Shown here: positions 57,645 through 64,000 of the stretch, piece by piece
Position numbering within the stretch: the stretch's first letter is position 1
How the letters are laid out: every line of letters begins with the position of its first letter
Source of the DNA: Chlorophyllum brunneum
Lineage: Eukaryota > Basidiomycota > Agaricomycetes > Agaricales > Agaricaceae
DNA length: 64,000 bases
NCBI GenBank assembly: GCA_963576785.1
Contig: OY756139.1
Coordinates: 682,001 to 746,000, forward strand
Direction of reading: 5' to 3'
The notes under the pieces: model-generated
What the model was told of the DNA's origin: nothing
The model's input: only the letters and a program-made list of their open reading frames with translations
Database searches by the model: none
Made by a program: the position numbers and the translations under genes

Positions 57645-59988
57645 ATGGAAAATACTCAGACAGTCGCCGCCATAGTAGAAATGCTAGGCGGCATGAAGAT
57701 CAATCCAGAGACACTGGAATGGACCAGCGATGTACCTGTGGCACGAACAGTCATGGATAGCATCGCAGAACAGCTTTGCATGCCTGACAACGCGTCAGTT
57801 GATCCTCGACTCTTTATGCGCGCTGCACTCAAGGACATTGCTCTAGAGAGCCAAGAAATTCAGCTGTACGCGTTTACCTCCTGACCCATTGCCTGCCTCT
57901 AAACGTCGTTTAGCCTCAAAGAGATTATTGGCCACAAGGTTGAACCAAACCCAGACCTCTCTGGTTACAGGCTTCCTTCTGAAATCGAGTGCGTATCACC
58001 TCTTTGGTTTCTCTCCCACGGCTCACTTGTTGTAGGAGAGAAACAGAGTATATTCGCAACGAAGTACAAATTCTTGAAGAAGAAACGGAAAGACTGACGG
58101 CCCGCTCTCGCCAAATCAAGTCCGTAATGTCTTTATTCTATTCCTTGTACACCATCTCAATGTGTGCATGCAGGAAATCATCCCACCACATGTCACAGTC
58201 TATTAAATCTCTCCAGGACACTCTTTCAGTTGTCCGGTCTACCAATGAGAACACCATGGATCGAATCGACGACCTTTCAATGCAAATGGACGGAACGATA
58301 GCAGATGCCACACAAGCTGGGTATTCTTTGCTTTCCTTACTTGAGCCTACCATTTACGATGGACGTAAGCCCTTCTTCTTTGTTCTTTCTTGACAGCTTT
58401 AATAGGAGCACCGCAGACACCGCGTTCTTTGAAACCATCAACAAAGCCTACTTGGCCTACACAGACAACTTGACGTCCCACCTCAACGACGTAGACTCAA
58501 TGTCCCGGACCTTATTGGAGGAAGCAGGTATTGACATTGACGAGCTCGAAACCATCTCGAAGCGATATTCTCCCGATGCAAAATGGGAGGATATACCGGT
58601 TAGTGTACGAGAATACTGGATACAGGATGCATATTTGGCACAAGTGGAGGATCTATGCGACAAGATGGAAGGTGTCACCGCATCAAATGATTCAAGCAGA
58701 GACTGCATCGCAGATGCCAGACACCTTGTAGAAGTTGAGATGGCCGACCCGAATGACAGATCTGACTGTCGGATGCAAAGTGTGGTCCCTAATGCACGCG
58801 CTGAAATCGAGGCCGCCGTTGCAAGAGACCAGGTCACTTATATAAGCTCCCGCGGAATGCTTCTTGACAACGCAAGTAACCTGTCGTTATACTGTGGGTG
58901 GGCTTATTACTGACTCTCGGATCACCAGGCGATATCAGTAATGGAGGACAAGATCATGGCGCCCCTAGACAATCTTCTTTCTACACTTTCTCTTAAAGAA
59001 GAACTCGTCAGGGAGACAGAAGTCTTGTGCGGTGTTCTAGGAGAGGAACTTGAGGGCACAATGGAGGATACTGCCTCTGCCCTTGCTCCCTCGAAACAGA
59101 GCCAATCTTCTTCAGCCGCGGTCCTCTCTGAACACCAGACCGTGAACGAGTTGGGTTCTTCCCATTCGTTGAAAGCATTACAGGACTGGGAGCGGGAATT
59201 AGAATCAAGACAACGTCAATTTGGACCTGGCCACGATGGGCTGTTCGAGGTTCTGAACTCTCTGTGAGTAATTAACCTCCACCTATTACCATCGCGTCGA
59301 CACTGACATAAATTTTCCCCTCCAGGAATACGTCCCACACCCTCTTCACGGAAGCTATTTATGCCAATTCACCATTGAACACGTCACCGCCGTTCGCACA
59401 TCCCTGTGACCTAACAAGGCTCATGAATGATGCGAGGGCGACGACGGTACAATTGGGTAGCGAGACTGATAGATTGAGTAAAGTGCGTCCTTGCATTGCC
59501 ATATTGTATAGTTGGTGACCGATTGTTGTATAGGAGGTTGAGAGCGCGATTGAATCAAGAAGGGCTCAACGTAAATTGGGCGCCTTTGTCGATCAATGGA
59601 GTACTATGTAGTTTTGGAGATGATGGGCAAGTAATTTTGTGTATCACATTGTACAGAGATGTATTATTTACCGTGTATCTATTGGTATGTCACGTCAGGT
59701 ATGAGGGCATTATGGTCGTCGATCGTTCCAATAGTCGAGGACGAAGATCCTACTCTAAAGGACGTAACTAGAGCAGCAAGGCAGAGTATCCGTAGACTGG
59801 AGAGGGTGCCCTTTTACGCCCTGCGGATTTCTATAGACCAGCTCAATCAGGCTCAAGATTCGCAGAATACTCACCAACGTTCCGTTGCTTCTGCCTCCAT
59901 CCCCACTTCTTACATCTTCTCTGATCCCTCAGCCAACTCTCGAACTCCTTTACTCTCTCCGGATCTTCAAGACCACATTTTTGTATGA
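57645..59988 (+). CDS. coiled-coil protein, possibly augmin subunit HAUS3
   Basis: Exons 57645-57865, 57914-57988, 58036-58119, 58174-58320, 58397-58875, 58939-59263, 59326-59482, 59534-59600 and 59699-59988 give about 614 residues. The amino part (ETLEWTSDVPVARTVMDSIA) is globular and helical; the middle is long coiled coil (YIRNEVQILEEETERLTARS). TADTAFFETINKAYLAYTDN and DEDPTLKDVTRAARQSIRRL resemble conserved helices of augmin-type proteins. Length and layout fit HAUS3, which links gamma-tubulin to spindle microtubules, but no signature proves it. The exon-5 donor (58876 or 58894) and last exon are uncertain. If 59601 is not used, translation stops at 59611. The final exon overlaps the convergent SET gene by 146 nt. 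Confidence 0.55.
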
Positions 59989-61054
59989 ATTCGTTCGCCC
60001 AGAATTTGAATTCCTCTTCATTTCCAAGAATAGCATAACTCAATGCCAACTCCTCGATAAAGATATGTTGCAGGAAATGTAGGTTTGCTTTTTGGATGAG
60101 GGAGAGTGCGAGTTGATGAGAAGAGATGACGGTATCGTCTGCTCTGCAGATATCCGTAGACCATTTTGGGTATGAAGGATGAGTTGAAAGCCAGTGCCGG
60201 AGTTGAAAGCGGATTTCATCGCTTTCTTTAATTGTCGCATTAATTCCTTCATCGTTGGATAGAGAGGTCGTGGGTAGGCAATGTGGACATGAACATAAGA
60301 ATCGATGGTTTCGTTGGAGTTCTGCACGTCGAACATCTCGTGGTTGGGTAACATCTGTATAAAAACTTGATATCTCTTCTCCGGGTTCGATAATGCGTAA
60401 AGCATAAAGTTTCAAAGATAAAGTCGAAATGTCCCATTTATGAGCAGCATTTGGTCCACAACTGTGATTGCATCGATTTTTTTTCAAGAATACACCACCA
60501 AATTGCTCAAAACGCCCATTATCACCAATGTTTGATCCATTTCCTCCTCCTTGAGAGCGTTTCGTTTTAGTTTTTTGGGTAGGGTGGGGTAAGTTGAGGA
60601 GGAGAGCGTTTGTTCGAACGATGCCTTCGATTGGACTTGGGCATTCTTCTATAGGTCGACAGTTGGCCATTGTTAACAATTCTTTTCTCTCTTTCTCTGG
60701 TAGATTTAGTCCTAAATTATCCCAAGCGGGGGAATTGTGGGGTAGGGGATGTTCGGGAACGATGAGCACTGGGTGTTCGTCGAGTATTATTTCGCCTGCT
60801 TTTATAGCACGTGTGGCGAACATCCCGAATCCTTTTGTTGGGGTATTGAGGATTTCGTATGATGGATTTGAAGGGTATGGTATCGCATGGGGTGGAAGTG
60901 TGATTGGACTTGATAAGGAGGTTGATAGAGAAGTTGGGAGGAGGGTTGCGATTGGTGTTGGTAAGGTATCGGGGAGGGGTGAAGGTAGAAGAATGGTATG
61001 GATTTTGTATGGTCCAAGTTGTGGAGAAATGGAGGGGTATAGTATATCGCCCAT
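59843..61054 (-). CDS. SET-domain protein
   Basis: This single-exon gene encodes 403 residues. The SET domain starts at about residue 67: LNTPTKGFGMFATRAIKAGE, then an insert, KNRCNHSCGPNAAHKW (the NHSC-x-PN cofactor and knot motif), and IIEPGEEISSFYTD. The post-SET CSCPHC could hold zinc. The C-terminal 120 residues are helical (HQLALSLIQKANLHFLQHIF), resembling the TPR-like end of SMYD-type relatives common in mushrooms. It is predicted to be a protein-lysine methyltransferase; the substrate is unknown. The first 60 residues are Pro/Ser/Leu-rich. The 3' end overlaps the last exon of the plus-strand coiled-coil gene. Confidence 0.85.
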   Translation of the reverse strand: MGDILYPSISPQLGPYKIHTILLPSPLPDTLPTPIATLLPTSLSTSLSSPITLPPHAIPYPSNPSYEILNTPTKGFGMFATRAIKAGEIILDEHPVLIVPEHPLPHNSPAWDNLGLNLPEKERKELLTMANCRPIEECPSPIEGIVRTNALLLNLPHPTQKTKTKRSQGGGNGSNIGDNGRFEQFGGVFLKKNRCNHSCGPNAAHKWDISTLSLKLYALRIIEPGEEISSFYTDVTQPRDVRRAELQRNHRFLCSCPHCLPTTSLSNDEGINATIKESDEIRFQLRHWLSTHPSYPKWSTDICRADDTVISSHQLALSLIQKANLHFLQHIFIEELALSYAILGNEEEFKFWANEFIQKCGLEDPERVKEFESWLRDQRRCKKWGWRQKQRNVGEYSANLEPD

Positions 61055-61567
61055 TATCGAAGCTGGAATTCAGAGTACGTTGGCGCAAACCCCATCAAAA
61101 AAGAATGATAGGCGCTCATCTGGCGGCCGTATTGGGCAGTGGGAGATTAGATTAAAAGCGTCCGAGTGCATCTGCCATTCACGCGATTACAAGCATTGGG
61201 CACTTGGAAACTTATGGTAAGTGTTTCAAACGATTGACATGAGAAGTTGTTACGGCTGTCAGAAGTTGTGGGTCAACGACTCACAAGGGCGGCCCCGTCC
61301 AGTCTAATTAAGAACAATAGGTCCTTGTATATCCAAACACTTCCTGATACACGACAGAGTGCGCAAACTGAAAGTCGCCATTGCAACCAAGTTTCCGCCT
61401 GTGCATCTCCTGGTGACCTTGTATTTCCTGAGCTGGCGGCAGCTTGCACTACTGTATCTTCTCACCATTGTACCAGTTACCTTTAAAATGAAGCATTCGG
61501 GTTATGTATTTTTCACTAAAATTTCCTTCTGCGCTGTTTTACTCTCACTGACTGCAGCTAGATACTC
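61055..61567. promoter_or_regulatory. divergent promoter region, SET gene/orphan gene
   Basis: About 510 bp between divergent start codons; it must hold both promoters. No clear TATA box or other element is visible. Confidence 0.35.
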
Positions 61568-63348
61568 ATGCCACACCACGTCCTTCACAAGTTATTCGGC
61601 AGTGCTGTACCTGAAGATGCCAATGAGATTAACGACCAATGCCGACAACGATCAGAACAACTGATCAACCGCCACCTCGATAGTATATTCGCAGACCTTA
61701 ACAGAAACCTTGATCACACCTTTCGGTCCAAGAACCAGTATGGATCCCGAACTACACCCATATCAGGATATGAAAACACAACATCGGGTGATCGGACGCG
61801 AATTACATCGCTAAGTCCTGCAGTCTACCCCGGATTGCAACCTAGCCCTGTACTTGCCACACCACTGAACGACATGCGCGGGGATCCGGAATCCCCGAGA
61901 CGCAGAAATCCCACGAGGGCGAGGTCCCTAAGTTCACCTCCGGCACCTACTAGGCTGCTTGAACCAGAACCTTTCGACGACCGATATCCTCCCCGAAAGT
62001 TTTATGAACTGAATACTCCTCATGGCTCCCCCGCAGGGATACTTCGGAATTCCATACACCCCCAGACCACCCCTGGTCAACCAACGGATCCTCGAGATTG
62101 CCTCCATCCCGCTCATCCTCCAAAGATGCTCTCGCCGGAGCCGGCTCCCGGCTCCCCTGATTCGCTGCTGCGTACTTGTGTATCCTCACGAAACGGGTCC
62201 CCACAAGGATACAGGCCTCCTCTACGGCCTAGAGGTCCTGGCAAGAATAAAACGCTCCCAGTATTACCGTCGGACACCGAGGTCCCGAGACCGGCGCAAG
62301 ATCGAACAGATACAACTCTCCATGACCGTCAGCACAAAGAACCCCCTGTAACTCTACGGGTCGCTGATGGACATACATTACGACCGCGGAGGAGCACAAG
62401 CCAATCGACTCTAAGATCAGCATCGACCTCTGAAGATAGGCAGGAGTCCAAGGAATATGTGCTAGGATTGAGCCGTCATATCATGGCCCTGATACGCGTT
62501 TGTAAGGAGAGATTGTTGGCTAAGGTACGTACCCTTCGGCGCTGAGACGAACTTAAAAAGTTGACGATCAAATTCTAGGTTCTCATTGGAGAAGTGATAG
62601 GTCTCCAGGGCACTCTCGAAGAAATTTTGATTCTGCTCGAGAGGAAAACAACAGAGGACAAGCTACTTCAAGTTGGCTTCAAAGAACTGGAAAAGATGAA
62701 AACGTGAGTTTCGTCGTTTATATCGACAAATAGTTGATTAACGGAACTGGTGTGATGTCAATGTCCAGACGGATGGGAAAATTATACACCAGACTTTTGA
62801 AGCCACGCGAGCCGGAAGATTTTCAGAAGTTGTGTGAGGAATGTGAGCCAATAGTCAACGTCTGGAGAAAAAGATTGTCAGCTATTCTGGTGCGTTACTT
62901 GGGCCAACAGGGTATAACAGGATATAAGACTGATCTTGACTTGGAACAGGGTGACGGGCAATCCAAATTGCCTCAAGGAATTCCTATGGGTCCTGGTAAT
63001 CGTTCTACCCTCGAGGGAAAAACCGCTCACCCCAACCAAATCGGCGACGTAAAGTCTCAAAACACCACTACCACAAGGAAAGTGGAATTAGGTCACACAA
63101 CACCGCATACCTGCTCGTGCTCATGCGGCGCTCGGAGCTTTGCCACGAACTACACATTGCGTTCTCAAGACAAAGGAAAGCAGGCGGATGAATCAGGGAT
63201 TGCTTCGCTGCAGATAGCATATCCAACACCAGGACCCAGCTTAACGAGACTTCCTGTGGACCCATCCTCGAATGCTCCTGCGAATCTAGAACCACTCAAT
63301 GAGCCTTCGTTATTGGTATTTTTAAATGACTGCCCTCGCCACTCGTGA
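61568..63348 (+). CDS. orphan protein: proline-rich disordered region plus helical segment
   Basis: Exons 61568-62524, 62579-62703 and 62769-63348 give 553 residues. Residues 1-50 contain a helix-like segment (CRQRSEQLINRHLDSIFADL). Residues about 60-300 are rich in Pro, Ser and Arg (RARSLSSPPAPTRLLEPEP). A second helical region, continuous across introns 1 and 2, follows (SRHIMALIRVCKERLLAK, VLIGEVIGLQGTLEEILILL, RMGKLYTRLLKPREPEDFQK). The final 160 residues are low-complexity with a CSCSCG cluster. A 60-nt stretch at 62892-62951 has intron-like ends and is a multiple of three, so it could be optional. I recognise no family; a scaffold or adaptor role would be speculation. Confidence 0.6.
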
Positions 63349-63628
63349 ATGTAGGGGCTCTTTTGGGGCTGGCCTCGGGGGTGAACCAGGTTAGACCGAG
63401 CACGTATAGCTGCTATTCTTTTGGTTTTCATCAATAAGCCGTGACGATTGAATGTACTTTACGAACCTGGTAATGAATGAAGTGTGTGATACCTGATATG
63501 ATGAGAAGTGTTTGCCTTGGATCCGGCTACGCGACCAACCTGAGTTAAGGCTAACCAGACAATCCGGATGTTTTTAGGGGTGACGCTGGAGAGAGATCAA
63601 GGCTAGCCTCAGGGCCGGGATATGGAAT
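63349..63628. other. intergenic, nothing recognised
   Basis: Short spacer and presumed promoter of the RIT1-like gene. Confidence 0.4.
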
Positions 63629-64000
63629 ATGCTCCTGACCATGATCCGCGATGACGACAGCGTTGAACTTGACATTCAACAAGCTAGCCACAACGCTTTA
63701 GCCGCACTTCGAAGGGAGTCTCTTGATATCTACAACCGCCTTCATTCTATCCAAGAGGATATTGCGTTTGTTGGTCTCGTCCGAAGTCACTATTGCGGAT
63801 TTCCTTTGCTACGTAGGTTTTTTGTCAGTCGTGGTTGATCGGGATTCTCGTTGACCTCTGCTATTCATTCAACGCGATACTGTAGCAAATCTACGCTGCG
63901 GTGCTTGGTATACAGACCCAGCTCTCGTTAGTCATCATTCCAGGCTTCTTGATACCAACCATCAATGAAAGATCACTCTTATAGGCGACTCACACCCCTG
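63629..64000 (+). CDS. initiator tRNA ribosyl-phosphate transferase-like protein, 5' part (truncated by window end)
   Basis: Exons 63629-63812, 63886-63926 and a third starting at 63985 remain in one frame to the end of the window. The first exon contains ALAALRRESLDIYNRLHSIQ and EDIAFVGLVRSHYCGFPLL. The second, joined through a split proline codon, reads PNLRCGAWYTDPAL. This PNLRCGAWY block after a YNRLHSIxEDI helix is typical of the RIT1 family, which modifies A64 of initiator tRNA-Met with 2'-O-ribosyl phosphate so it cannot serve in elongation. Only about 80 residues are in the window. Either of two nearby ATGs (63629 or 63641) could be the start. Confidence 0.75.

Noticed and set aside
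1..64000. Secondary-metabolite, mating-type or antiviral defence cluster
   Set aside because: No polyketide, peptide synthetase, terpene, homeodomain, pheromone-receptor or nuclease genes are present, and neighbouring genes do not form one pathway.

Overview
The window is nuclear DNA of a filamentous basidiomycete, most likely an agaricomycete. Nearly every gene is cut by many introns of about 45-80 nt, and the gene content is typical of mushrooms: paired BTB proteins, F-box/LRR proteins, small secreted Cys-rich proteins, an N-terminally extended oligopeptide transporter and lineage-restricted membrane proteins. There is no operon structure, CRISPR array or prokaryotic signature. All exon-intron models were built by hand from splice signals, frame continuity and family motifs, so individual junctions may shift.

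Layout. 0-7 kb: two six-cysteine secreted peptides, a microbial-type poly(ADP-ribose) glycohydrolase-like protein and a tandem pair of BTB proteins. 8-17 kb: an F-box protein, a small orphan gene, an NTF2-like protein, a disordered basic nuclear-type protein with a separate C-terminal exon, and fused PabA-PabB aminodeoxychorismate synthase. 17-22 kb: gene-poor, with a decayed copy of a membrane protein whose intact relative lies at 50.8 kb. 22-31 kb: F-box/LRR protein, DPH5 (diphthamide synthesis), cytosolic asparaginyl-tRNA synthetase and a DUF2828/vWA protein. 31-39 kb: two four-helix membrane paralogues around a hairpin repeat, LSM4, an ERV2-type sulfhydryl oxidase and a 15-exon proline iminopeptidase-like hydrolase. 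41-46 kb: OPT transporter with a 992-nt intron. 50.8-52.3 kb: the intact membrane protein. 52.3-55.9 kb: AT-rich, CpG-poor repeat island holding a palindrome with arms of about 550 nt. 56-64 kb: membrane J-domain protein, a coiled-coil protein possibly HAUS3/augmin, a SET-domain protein, a disordered/helical orphan, and the 5' end of a RIT1-like initiator-tRNA ribosyl-phosphate transferase running off the end.

Housekeeping genes for translation and RNA (DPH5, AsnRS, LSM4, RIT1) are interleaved with lineage-specific genes. Several pairs are head-to-head with short shared promoters: 79 bp LSM4/ERV2, 92 bp J-protein/coiled-coil gene, 171 bp F-box/DPH5. I see no biosynthetic or defence cluster. 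The most notable signals are the intact/decayed membrane-protein pair, the palindrome island with its 36-nt flanking inverted repeats, a hairpin repeat shared by two loci, three inferred GC-AG introns and many +3C donors, and the possible second start inside the OPT long intron.
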